Part shown: positions 1 through 5,426 of the stretch, piece by piece
Numbering within the stretch: the stretch's first letter is position 1
Layout of the letters: each line of letters starts with the position of its first letter
NCBI GenBank assembly: GCA_022791215.1
Contig: JAAVYQ010000001.1
Location: 1 to 5,426, forward strand
Direction of reading: 5' to 3'
DNA length: 5,426 nt
From: Bacilli bacterium
Lineage (GTDB): Bacteria > Bacillota_I > Bacilli_A > RF39 > UBA660
Translations under genes and position numbers: made by a program
Notes under the pieces: generated by a model
The model's input: only the letters and a program-made list of their open reading frames with translations
What the model was told of the DNA's origin: nothing
Databases searched by the model: none

Positions 1-559
1 AGTAATCATAAATTGGTATATCAATATTTATTTCTCTTATAGTTAATATTATGTTTCTTAGTTCTTCTAAATATTTTTTGTACAATTCATTATTTTCTAA
101 TTTTTTATAAAGTGGATACGAGAGTCCTATAATTTTTTCAGGTTTTATTTCTCTAAACTCTTGATATTCATTAAAATAAGGGCTAGTTCTACCTCTATAT
201 TTCGTGTTTCTTAATAAATTTTTTAATGTACTATATTTTCCACACTTGATTGGATTTATGTCATGAATTATAAAGCTTAGATATTTTTCGATGAATATTA
301 AAAACACTTTATTATATTTTTCTATGTCTTTAGTTAAAGATATATAATATTTTCCGTTGTTGCAATATTTTCCACTTCTTTTTAATAATTTATTACACTT
401 TATACCTTCTTTTAAAATACTAATTAATGATTCGTCATTCATGCTAAGTGTTTCAGAATGCCCTATTTTTATTAAACTATGGTAGTACCATTCCAAGTTT
501 CTAATTGCTGGTGTCTCTACTTTTTCTATAAGTTTATTTATATTCAATTTTTCTTCCAT
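1..559 (-). CDS. Hypothetical protein, 3' end beyond window (possible ART-like fold)
   Basis: Reading the minus strand from an ATG at 559-557 gives 186 uninterrupted codons that run off the left edge, so the C-terminus is missing. The start is supported by a GGAG Shine-Dalgarno site (complement of 571-575) 11 nt upstream and by a near-perfect promoter at 600-628. The protein is basic and soluble, with no signal peptide or membrane segment. Recognisable blocks are a helix ending ESLISILKEGIKC (about residues 43-55), a short strand-like NGKYYISLT (68-76), and SPYFNEYQEFREIKPEKIIG (126-145). This order (a helix ending in -GIK-, a G-x-Y-ISL strand, then an acidic -EYQ-x-x-x-E- loop followed by a P-x-K-I-I-G strand) loosely recalls ADP-ribosyltransferase-like domains. 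That comparison is from memory and is only a hypothesis; I do not recognise a named family. It is probably transcribed separately from the operon upstream of it. Confidence 0.85.
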   Translation of the reverse strand, partial: MEEKLNINKLIEKVETPAIRNLEWYYHSLIKIGHSETLSMNDESLISILKEGIKCNKLLKRSGKYCNNGKYYISLTKDIEKYNKVFLIFIEKYLSFIIHDINPIKCGKYSTLKNLLRNTKYRGRTSPYFNEYQEFREIKPEKIIGLSYPLYKKLENNELYKKYLEELRNIILTIREINIDIPIYDY

Positions 560-570
560 GTCTATTTGTA

Positions 571-575
571 CTCCT
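571..575 (-). promoter_or_regulatory. Ribosome binding site of the 186-codon fragment
   Basis: The minus strand reads AAAAAAGGAG here, followed by an 11-nt spacer and ATG at 559-557. It is a clear Shine-Dalgarno core at slightly long spacing, and it settles the start of the left-edge gene. Confidence 0.7.
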
Positions 576-599
576 TTTTTCTCTTGAACCATTGCTTAT

Positions 600-628
600 A
601 TAATATCATTTATGTATTTTTGTGTCAA
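600..628 (-). promoter_or_regulatory. Sigma-A type promoter for the left-edge gene
   Basis: On the minus strand a perfect TTGACA -35 box (complement of 623-628) is followed by exactly 17 bp and a TATTAT -10 box (complement of 600-605), one mismatch from TATAAT. Transcription would start near 592, giving a leader of about 33 nt that contains the GGAG site. This is the best consensus promoter in the window. It indicates that the left-edge gene is expressed independently of the three-gene operon that ends at 667, and probably constitutively. No obvious operator overlaps it. Confidence 0.8.
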
Positions 629-648
629 ACATTTTTTCGCAATTTTAA

Positions 649-668
649 AACTAGTTTTTACACTAGTT
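649..668 (-). terminator. Weak hairpin over the last operon stop codon, possible terminator
   Basis: AACTAGT (649-655) and ACTAGTT (662-668) are perfect 7-bp inverted repeats around a 6-nt loop. Read on the minus strand, the hairpin is followed by TTAAAATT. It covers part of the TAA stop (669-667) of the 263-codon gene and lies just before the next promoter, where a terminator would be expected. Only two of the seven pairs are G-C and the U run is short and broken by As, so termination would be inefficient. It may instead be a chance AT-rich repeat. Confidence 0.35.
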
Positions 669-1458
669 AATTTATATATTCTTGTAGTCCTAAGTTTTCT
701 AAATCTTTGTTTTCTATTATTCCAACATTTTTTGCATATTTCACACATTTTGATATAAATTCTTTATCGTTTGTGGCTATTACTTTTTTTGCAAGTTCAT
801 TTAATTTTAAATCTTCTTTTACTGCACTTACTAATTCAACTATATAGTAATCGTCTCTTACTTCAATAAAGTAATCTTCTATTGTCGTAAAGTCTTTATT
901 TTTTCTATTGTAGTTAAATGCTAATCTCCACAAGGCTTCTCTTTTATCTTTTTTTATTCCAACTTTTACTAATTCTTCAAATTCTTTTTGTTCAAGTACT
1001 GGTGGGAATGGAGCATATATGTATTTTGTAATAAATTCTAAAAGTTCTTCATCATTCATAGCACTTGCATATTTGCTTACTAATTCATTTTGAGTCATTA
1101 GTTTAAATAATGTTTTATATAATTTCCCTCCATCTTTTGTTTTTTCTTTTTCTTTAAGTAAACTATTATATTGTTTTTTTAATTTTTCTTCCACTTTTGG
1201 CTCTAAATCGCTTTTTTCAAGTGCTTCTTTTAGTTTATTTGCAAATCTTTCTGCTTGTTCTTTTCTTTTAATTTCTATTTCATCGATTTCGTTTGGTATT
1301 GTTTCTATAATGTTTTCTACTTCTTTTATTAGTTCTTTTATTTTTTCTTCTTCATTTTTATCATATTTTTTTGTATCTATAAGTTTTAATTCTTCTAATA
1401 ATTTTGTAGCATTTATAAATTTATTTATGTATTTATACATTAAATTTACTAAGTCCAT
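667..1458 (-). CDS. Conserved-looking helical protein of unknown function
   Basis: This 263-residue protein is predicted to be almost wholly helical, soluble and highly charged, with no signal peptide or membrane helix. Residues 33-107 are rich in E and K with heptad-like hydrophobics and probably form a coiled coil or long helical hairpin. After a GG turn at 110-111 comes a more globular half with distinctive blocks: NELVSKYASAMNDEELLEF (124-142), YAPFPPVLEQKEFEEL (148-163), KDKREALWRLAFNYNRKNKD (170-189) and EDYFIEVRDDYYIVELVSA (194-212). I know no domain name or activity for these. The ATG at 1458-1456 is chosen because an AGAGG site lies 9 nt upstream. It is the last gene of a three-gene operon, 19 nt after the hydrolase gene, so a role alongside the hydrolase or the membrane protein is plausible but unproven. 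An adaptor or scaffold role would fit the helical structure, but that is a guess. Confidence 0.9.
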   Translation of the reverse strand: MDLVNLMYKYINKFINATKLLEELKLIDTKKYDKNEEEKIKELIKEVENIIETIPNEIDEIEIKRKEQAERFANKLKEALEKSDLEPKVEEKLKKQYNSLLKEKEKTKDGGKLYKTLFKLMTQNELVSKYASAMNDEELLEFITKYIYAPFPPVLEQKEFEELVKVGIKKDKREALWRLAFNYNRKNKDFTTIEDYFIEVRDDYYIVELVSAVKEDLKLNELAKKVIATNDKEFISKCVKYAKNVGIIENKDLENLGLQEYIN

Positions 1459-1467
1459 ATTTTTTTT

Positions 1468-1472
1468 CCTCT
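1468..1472 (-). promoter_or_regulatory. Ribosome binding site of the helical protein gene
   Basis: The minus strand reads AGAGG, 9 nt before the ATG at 1458-1456. It lies wholly within the 19-nt gap after the hydrolase stop codon (1480-1478), so the downstream gene has its own initiation site while sharing the transcript. Confidence 0.65.
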
Positions 1473-1477
1473 TTCTT

Positions 1478-2536
1478 TTATTTTTCTCTTTGTAGGTTGT
1501 ATGTGTAGAATATTAATTCTATTATTAGTTTTTTTGTTTCTTTGTCTAATTTTATAAATTTGTGTGATATTTTAATTAGATTTTTTACTTTTGTTAATTT
1601 CATTGTGTCACTTATGTTTTCATCTTCTAGTATTTTAAATAATTTGTTTGTTCCGTTTAGTAATTGTTCATCTTTGTGTGAGTTTATAAATTTTAGTATG
1701 TTTTTTTCTATGGTTTTACTTTTTTCTGATAGTTCACTTTTTTCAATGCTTGTTTCGTTTGTTTGCCATGTATATAGGTCATGTGCTAGAATTCCTTTTT
1801 TCTTTGATTTGACTACTTTATAATTGTCATTGTGTAATAGCACTCCTACTATGCTATGGTTCGGTACTATGTGTATGTATTTTTTCTTTATTGTTTTGTA
1901 TTTTAGCGTTTTGTATTCTTTTGTTCTTAGTCCTGGTCCGTCATTGTTGTATATTTTTTGTATTTTAAATTTTTTGTAAAATGAAGTGAACATTCCAGCG
2001 ATGAGTGCAAGATTTCCTCCTTTTGAGTGTCCACATATTATTACTTTGGGACCATTTATTTTAATGTTCTTTTTTACATATTTTATTGCTTCTATATGCG
2101 ATGGAATTGGAAATGTGCTCGCGATGAATAAATCTTCTTTCCATCCACTTATCAGTTCGTCTGTCCCTTCAAATGCTATTACTTTTAGCTTTTTTGATAT
2201 GTTGTATGTTATTACCCCAAATTGCATTTCCTTATTACTTAAGTATTCATAGTTTGATAATATTACGTTTCTATATCTTTCTGTATGAATTACTATTTCT
2301 AATAGTTTGTATGCTCGCTTTTGCGCGATTCCTGTGTGGGCAACTTTTTTGTATGAGTTCGTTTTTAGATAATACATTCCTATTTCTTTTATGGTATGCG
2401 TGTTTTCTTTTACTTTTGTTTTTCCATAGTCTAGGTACGTCAACAAACTAAATACTAAATTGTCTAAGTCGTTAAATTCTAGTTCTTCATATGTGTATTT
2501 TCCATATTTTTTTACGTAATCATATATATTTGTCAT
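1478..2536 (-). CDS. DUF2974 / Mbeg1-like alpha/beta hydrolase (lipase-like)
   Basis: This 352-residue protein matches the DUF2974 (Mbeg1-like) branch of the alpha/beta hydrolases, usually seen as lipase-like serine hydrolases of unknown substrate. Visible landmarks are an N-terminal FNDLDNLVFSLLTYLDY block (21-37), AFEGTDELISGWKED (121-135), the nucleophile elbow GHSKGG (169-174) with Ser171 as the likely nucleophile, NNDGPG (197-202), and AHDLYTW (251-257) with His252 as the probable catalytic base. The acid is probably Asp199 or a nearby Asp, which I cannot settle. So the catalytic apparatus looks intact. Residues from about 265 form a Lys-rich helical tail. There is no signal peptide, which suggests a cytosolic enzyme, perhaps working at the inner face of the membrane. 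Its ATG overlaps the TGA of the upstream membrane-protein gene (ATGA), and its own Shine-Dalgarno site is weak (AAGAGA, complement of 2544-2549), so translational coupling is likely. The substrate is unknown. Confidence 0.9.
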   Translation of the reverse strand: MTNIYDYVKKYGKYTYEELEFNDLDNLVFSLLTYLDYGKTKVKENTHTIKEIGMYYLKTNSYKKVAHTGIAQKRAYKLLEIVIHTERYRNVILSNYEYLSNKEMQFGVITYNISKKLKVIAFEGTDELISGWKEDLFIASTFPIPSHIEAIKYVKKNIKINGPKVIICGHSKGGNLALIAGMFTSFYKKFKIQKIYNNDGPGLRTKEYKTLKYKTIKKKYIHIVPNHSIVGVLLHNDNYKVVKSKKKGILAHDLYTWQTNETSIEKSELSEKSKTIEKNILKFINSHKDEQLLNGTNKLFKILEDENISDTMKLTKVKNLIKISHKFIKLDKETKKLIIELIFYTYNLQREK

Positions 2537-3189
2537 TTTTGTTTCTCTTTTCTTTTTACTAATAAATTTGGATATGCAGTTTTTATATGTCTATATAGTA
2601 TGTTATTGTTGTTTAACCATTCTTTAATTTTTTCTTTGATTTTTTCTGTGTTATCCGTCTGCTGCTTCTTTATTTCACTTTTGATTTTGCTCATTATTTT
2701 GAATGATGCGATATTGTCTATAATGTACAGTATTAGTAATATTATCGCTAAGTTTACACTTATGGTCGGATCTAGTTTGTCAACTATTTTTATTACTATT
2801 GGATGTATTATGTATATTATGGTTGTTCCTAGTATTCCAAATGGAACCATTGTTTCTAGGCATATTCTTCCATTTATGTTATATTTTCTTTTTGAGTAGT
2901 CCCACCATCTTGCTTTGAAGAGTTTTTCCATAATGTATGATGTAAAGTATTCTAATATTGAACATATTAGTATCGATTTTAAAAATACTGATAGTATGTC
3001 TTTTGTGTTTCTTCCGATTAGTATTATTATTCCTAGTACTCCATATCCATATATTGGACATATTGGTCCGATTAGAAATCCTCGGTTTATAAATTTCTTC
3101 TTTTCAAATATTTTACATGTTACTTCCATTATCCATCCCGCGAATGAATAGATTATGAAGTATAAAAAATATTTTGTTATTACTTCCAT
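2533..3189 (-). CDS. Membrane protein, PF06541 (ABC_trans_CmpB) family
   Basis: This 218-residue integral membrane protein carries the signatures I associate with PF06541, a family labelled putative ABC-transporter permease (CmpB type) but without proven transport function. They are FAGWIMEV (16-23), INRGFLIGPICPIYGYG (34-50), and a long block with Glu80, a membrane-embedded SYIMEKLF, WWDYS (95-99) and NGRICLE (106-112). Hydrophobic segments lie at about 5-21, 41-59, 67-87, 113-135 and 146-163, so about five membrane helices. A basic, Lys-rich tail of some 50 residues (166-218) is probably cytoplasmic. The ATG at 3189-3187 has AAAGGG only 5 nt upstream, which is rather close. It is the first gene of the operon and overlaps the hydrolase start by 4 nt. 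No ATP-binding subunit is encoded nearby, so ABC transporter should be treated as a family label rather than a function. Confidence 0.93.
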   Translation of the reverse strand: MEVITKYFLYFIIYSFAGWIMEVTCKIFEKKKFINRGFLIGPICPIYGYGVLGIIILIGRNTKDILSVFLKSILICSILEYFTSYIMEKLFKARWWDYSKRKYNINGRICLETMVPFGILGTTIIYIIHPIVIKIVDKLDPTISVNLAIILLILYIIDNIASFKIMSKIKSEIKKQQTDNTEKIKEKIKEWLNNNNILYRHIKTAYPNLLVKRKEKQK

Positions 3190-3194
3190 CTTTT

Positions 3195-3199
3195 CCCTT
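3195..3199 (-). promoter_or_regulatory. Ribosome binding site of the membrane protein gene
   Basis: The minus strand reads AGAAAGGG and then five bases before ATG at 3189-3187. The purine-rich core is good but the spacing is short for a Shine-Dalgarno site. No better in-frame start is seen upstream, and the family signatures begin only 15 residues downstream, so this start is accepted. Confidence 0.55.
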
Positions 3200-3204
3200 T
3201 CTAT

Positions 3205-3218
3205 AGCCTTTTATGGCT
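3205..3218 (-). other. Small hairpin in the operon leader
   Basis: On the minus strand AGCC and GGCT flank a six-base ATAAAA loop, about 15-30 nt before the start of the membrane protein gene. The four G/C-containing pairs stand out in AT-rich surroundings. There is no U run after it, so it is not an intrinsic terminator. It could tune access to the ribosome binding site, or mean nothing. Confidence 0.25.
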
Positions 3219-3286
3219 TCTATTTCTTTTTAATACTTTAATTTGTTACATTTGTAGAAAAATAAATACCACTTTATTTACTATAT

Positions 3287-3295
3287 ATTATATCA
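3287..3295 (-). promoter_or_regulatory. Extended -10 promoter of the three-gene operon
   Basis: The minus strand reads TGATATAAT: a perfect TATAAT -10 box (complement of 3287-3292) with the TG motif of an extended -10 promoter one base upstream. The best -35 candidate, TTGTAT (complement of 3308-3313), is only 15 bp away and is weak, which is tolerable when an extended -10 is present. Transcription would start near 3280 and give a leader of about 90 nt before the membrane-protein gene. Confidence 0.65.
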
Positions 3296-3342
3296 AAAAG
3301 CACAAAAATACAATAGTTTTTCAAGTGTTGTTACTTTTTTAT

Positions 3343-3356
3343 TTTAGATATCTAAA
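3343..3356. promoter_or_regulatory. 14-bp perfect palindrome, candidate operator
   Basis: TTTAGATATCTAAA is a perfect palindrome in the 243-bp region between two divergent promoters. It lies about 48 bp upstream of the -10 at 3287-3292 and about 38 bp upstream of the -10 at 3394-3399. It is followed by two direct copies of AAATTAT (3354-3360 and 3365-3371) that are 11 bp, about one helical turn, apart. The symmetry and position suit a dimeric regulator able to affect both sides. In DNA this AT-rich, short palindromes also arise by chance. Confidence 0.35.
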
Positions 3357-3370
3357 TTATTTTCAAATTA

Positions 3371-3399
3371 TAGATTTTATGTTAATTTTGTAATATAAT
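3371..3399 (+). promoter_or_regulatory. Promoter of the large plus-strand gene
   Basis: A perfect TATAAT -10 box lies at 3394-3399. At 17 bp spacing the -35 position holds TAGATT (3371-3376), only three of six matches to TTGACA, so the promoter may be weak or need an activator. The start would be near 3406, leaving a leader of about 27 nt that carries the Shine-Dalgarno site. The AAATTAT repeats abut or touch the -35 position. Confidence 0.6.
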
Positions 3400-3415
3400 A
3401 ACAACTATTATTTTA

Positions 3416-3424
3416 AGAAGGTGA
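3416..3424 (+). promoter_or_regulatory. Strong ribosome binding site of the large plus-strand gene
   Basis: AGAAGGTGA differs at one position from the AGGAGGTGA consensus and stands 8 nt before the ATG at 3433. It decides the start: an in-frame GTG at 3421-3423 lies inside the Shine-Dalgarno sequence itself and so is unlikely to be used. Confidence 0.8.
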
Positions 3425-3432
3425 ATACGTTA

Positions 3433-5426
3433 ATGAGTATATTTGATAAATTTAGGAATCTTTTAAAAAAAGAGGTATCATCACATGAAATTATTTCTTT
3501 TAATCAATTAGTTTCTATTCCATCAAGAGAGTATTTTAGAGAAAATCAAGAAATTCTTATTCAGATTGATGCTTTTAAGGATGAATATAAAAAGTTGTTA
3601 TCTCAGTTTAAGTATTTGACAAGTTTAGATATTAATTCTAAGAATCTAACCAATAACATTAATACTAATACTGAGTTACTTTTAAATATTTTTATGACTT
3701 CTGATGAAGTAAAACGTTATACTGTTGATGATAAAATTAAATATTTTATTAATATTAATAAACTTGATTTGTACGGAAATGCAATTTCTAATTTAGAAAT
3801 TGAAGTAATTGCTAGGCTTATTGCTTTGAATGAGTTATTTAATGAAAGAATGACTTTTATTTCCCGCAACAAAAAGAATGCTTTAGTAAATGAAATGAAT
3901 AATTTGTCTGGTACTATGCTTCTTATTTCAAACAAGAAATTAGCTATCGAATTGGAGAAAAAACGCTACTTAGAGACTGCTTTTTATATGGTGAAAAAGA
4001 TTGTTAAGTTTGATGAGGAAAAAGAGTTAGTTTCTAAAAAGAGAACTTTTCTTCTTAATTTGGTAAGAATTTTATTTCCTGAAAGTAATTTTCAAATTCG
4101 TGAGAATAGTGAACATATTTTTATCGATATGGCTTACTTAGAAATGATGATTGAGACATACGTTTTTAATCATAAAAATGAAGCAGATATTTTGAAAAGA
4201 CAACTAAATGTTATCAGCGATAGTGAAATATCTTATAAGGATAAAGATAATATTCTTTCTTCATTAAGATTGTTAGAATATAAGTTTCTTGCTTTTTATA
4301 TGTATGGTAGAGAATATATTGCAATTGAAGATTTGATGCAACTATATTTAGTAAAGTTTAATGTTCTTGTATTGTGTGAAAATGGTATTTGTGAAACTTT
4401 TGTTGATGCTAATACTAATGATATTGAGTTTGATTGTTACAAAGGTATTGTTGAAAGAGAAATTGAATGTTTTATTAAGGGTCAAGATGAAATAATTGAT
4501 CCTAAAATTATTAAAGTGATTATAAATATTTTAAAAAATGGAGAACAAACGTTGGATGCTGAAAAAATATTAAATAGTAAATATTTATTAAATGTTTTAT
4601 TGTCTATGAGTCAAAAAAAGGATTTAATTAATTTGTTAAAGAACTTTAAAGTCAAGAAAGAAAAAAATGACTATTTTGATTTTTGTGAGGAAATATTTGA
4701 GTGGGAAGAGGAAATACCTTTAGAGACAATTTATCGATTGATGTTATCTCAAAATATTGGTTATGATGCAGAACTATATGAATGTCTACAGTCTGATATT
4801 TATCCAGATAAAGATTATTATTTTTTACCAGTTGGTTTAAAAGGTATTAACTATTGTATAGAAGTGTCAGTGGAACAACATGTATTACATACAACAACAT
4901 TTTTAGTTATTCAAAAAATGAGAAAATTAGTTGATAGTAAATATGTTGTTTGTCCTTCTACTTTGGTTTATATAAAAAATGGGGATGAGTTTTTTAAATC
5001 TTCTAATATTAAAATATTATTTTATGAAGGTTTAGAAATTAGTCCTCATGATATTAAAGATTTAAATGTAATTGAAAGAGATAAAAATAAAATAACTATT
5101 TATAACCATGAAACTAATGTATTAGTGACGTCTGATTTAAACTGTCATATTAATGGAAAATGGGGAGCATTTTGCGCTGCTGGGTTAATAACAAATATTC
5201 TAAATCGAAACTTTTTTATTGAAGAATATAATACTTATGATTATGCTGATTTACCATTTAATTTATCATCATCAGAAAAAGGTAAAAACGCTATCAAGGC
5301 AAGAAGAAATGATGAAACGAGGACTTTTTCTCGTGCTTATGTTGATGTTTCTACAAAATTTGGAGATTTTTGTTTACACATTGAAGAAAAATCTAAAAAT
5401 CAATATGACCCATATATTTTATTATC
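3433..5426 (+). CDS. Large hypothetical protein, C-terminus beyond window
   Basis: From ATG 3433 the frame stays open for 664 codons to the right edge with no stop, so the full protein is longer than 664 residues. A strong Shine-Dalgarno site, a perfect TATAAT upstream and the uninterrupted length in AT-rich DNA make it a real gene. I recognise no family. It starts MSIFDKFRNLLKKE without a signal peptide, and I see no convincing membrane helix, so it is probably cytosolic. Residues 1 to about 300 look helical and charged, with coiled-coil potential around 36-60 and 165-215. Residues 300-440 are mixed, with an acidic patch FCEEIFEWEEEIP (417-429). From about 460 the chain looks more alpha/beta, with blocks such as YYFLPVGLKGINYCIEVSVE (463-482), CPSTLVYIKNGDEFF (509-523), NGKWGAFCAAGLITNILNRN (574-593) and EKGKNAIKARRNDETRTFSR (615-634). 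No nuclease, ATPase or transposase motif is evident. It is divergent from the hydrolase operon, and its T-ending codons contrast with the A-ending codons there. Confidence 0.88.
   Translation, partial: MSIFDKFRNLLKKEVSSHEIISFNQLVSIPSREYFRENQEILIQIDAFKDEYKKLLSQFKYLTSLDINSKNLTNNINTNTELLLNIFMTSDEVKRYTVDDKIKYFININKLDLYGNAISNLEIEVIARLIALNELFNERMTFISRNKKNALVNEMNNLSGTMLLISNKKLAIELEKKRYLETAFYMVKKIVKFDEEKELVSKKRTFLLNLVRILFPESNFQIRENSEHIFIDMAYLEMMIETYVFNHKNEADILKRQLNVISDSEISYKDKDNILSSLRLLEYKFLAFYMYGREYIAIEDLMQLYLVKFNVLVLCENGICETFVDANTNDIEFDCYKGIVEREIECFIKGQDEIIDPKIIKVIINILKNGEQTLDAEKILNSKYLLNVLLSMSQKKDLINLLKNFKVKKEKNDYFDFCEEIFEWEEEIPLETIYRLMLSQNIGYDAELYECLQSDIYPDKDYYFLPVGLKGINYCIEVSVEQHVLHTTTFLVIQKMRKLVDSKYVVCPSTLVYIKNGDEFFKSSNIKILFYEGLEISPHDIKDLNVIERDKNKITIYNHETNVLVTSDLNCHINGKWGAFCAAGLITNILNRNFFIEEYNTYDYADLPFNLSSSEKGKNAIKARRNDETRTFSRAYVDVSTKFGDFCLHIEEKSKNQYDPYILL

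Noticed and set aside
479..670. Plus-strand open frame of 63 codons, rich in Phe and Tyr
   Set aside because: It lies antisense to the start of the left-edge gene and its promoter, has no Shine-Dalgarno site, and its aromatic-rich sequence is what the complement of Lys/Glu-rich coding produces.
1310..2451. Several plus-strand open frames of 61-93 codons with hydrophobic, Ser/Phe/Leu-rich translations
   Set aside because: All are complements of the hydrolase and helical-protein genes, which have recognisable family motifs or good start signals. The apparent membrane-protein character comes from T-rich antisense codons.
2533..2536. Possible UGA-as-tryptophan code with the membrane protein reading on past TGA
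   Set aside because: Reading through would add only a handful of codons before TAA, the ATGA overlap is a classic coupling arrangement, and the tryptophans checked in the genes are TGG.
2600..3151. Open frames on both strands inside the membrane-protein gene, including a 60-codon minus-strand frame at 2879-3061
   Set aside because: They overlap the PF06541-type gene, whose signature motifs are clear, and they lack start signals of their own.
3319..3324. TTGAAA (minus strand) as the -35 box of the operon promoter
   Set aside because: It is 26 bp from the TATAAT at 3287-3292, far outside the usual 16-18 bp. The extended -10 explains the promoter better.
3421..3423. In-frame GTG as an alternative start of the large plus-strand gene
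   Set aside because: It is part of the Shine-Dalgarno sequence serving the ATG at 3433 and has no site of its own upstream.
3717..3935. Minus-strand open frame of 72 codons
   Set aside because: It is entirely antisense to the large plus-strand gene, with no promoter or Shine-Dalgarno site.
1..5426. tRNA or rRNA genes, CRISPR arrays, insertion sequences, integrase sites
   Set aside because: I saw no cloverleaf-like or conserved rRNA segments, no regularly spaced repeats, no terminal inverted repeats and no transposase motifs. Repeated words are all of the short AT-rich kind expected from the composition.

Overview
The window looks like chromosomal DNA from a low-GC Firmicutes or Bacilli-type bacterium, possibly a gut lineage. 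The DNA is very AT-rich, Shine-Dalgarno sites are purine-rich and promoters are close to the sigma-A consensus. The genetic code appears to be the standard bacterial one: the membrane-protein gene ends on TGA inside an ATGA overlap with the next gene, and the tryptophans I checked are TGG. This argues against a code-4 Mycoplasma. A species cannot be named from the sequence.

Layout. Positions 1-559 (minus) hold the first 186 codons of a gene that runs off the left edge. It has its own excellent promoter (TTGACA, 17 bp, TATTAT) in the gap at 560-666. Its spacing of short motifs is loosely reminiscent of ADP-ribosyltransferase-like folds, but that is speculative. Positions 667-3189 (minus) form a compact three-gene operon transcribed right to left: a five-helix membrane protein of the PF06541 (ABC_trans_CmpB) family, a DUF2974 / Mbeg1-like alpha/beta hydrolase with an intact GHSKGG nucleophile elbow, and a 263-residue helical protein of unknown function. 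The first two overlap by 4 nt (ATGA); the second and third are 19 nt apart. A weak hairpin sits over the last stop codon.

Positions 3190-3432 are a divergent intergenic region with a promoter facing each way and a perfect 14-bp palindrome between them. From 3433 to the right edge (plus strand) there is one uninterrupted reading frame of 664 codons. It has a strong Shine-Dalgarno site and a perfect TATAAT upstream, and no stop is reached. I recognise no family in this large, apparently cytosolic protein. It is the least explained object in the window.

How the genes work together. Co-transcription and translational coupling suggest that the membrane protein and the lipase-like hydrolase act in one process, perhaps at the envelope or on lipids; that is inference from context. 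Nothing ties the 186-codon fragment or the large divergent gene to that process beyond position. I saw no RNA genes, CRISPR arrays, insertion sequences or broken genes.
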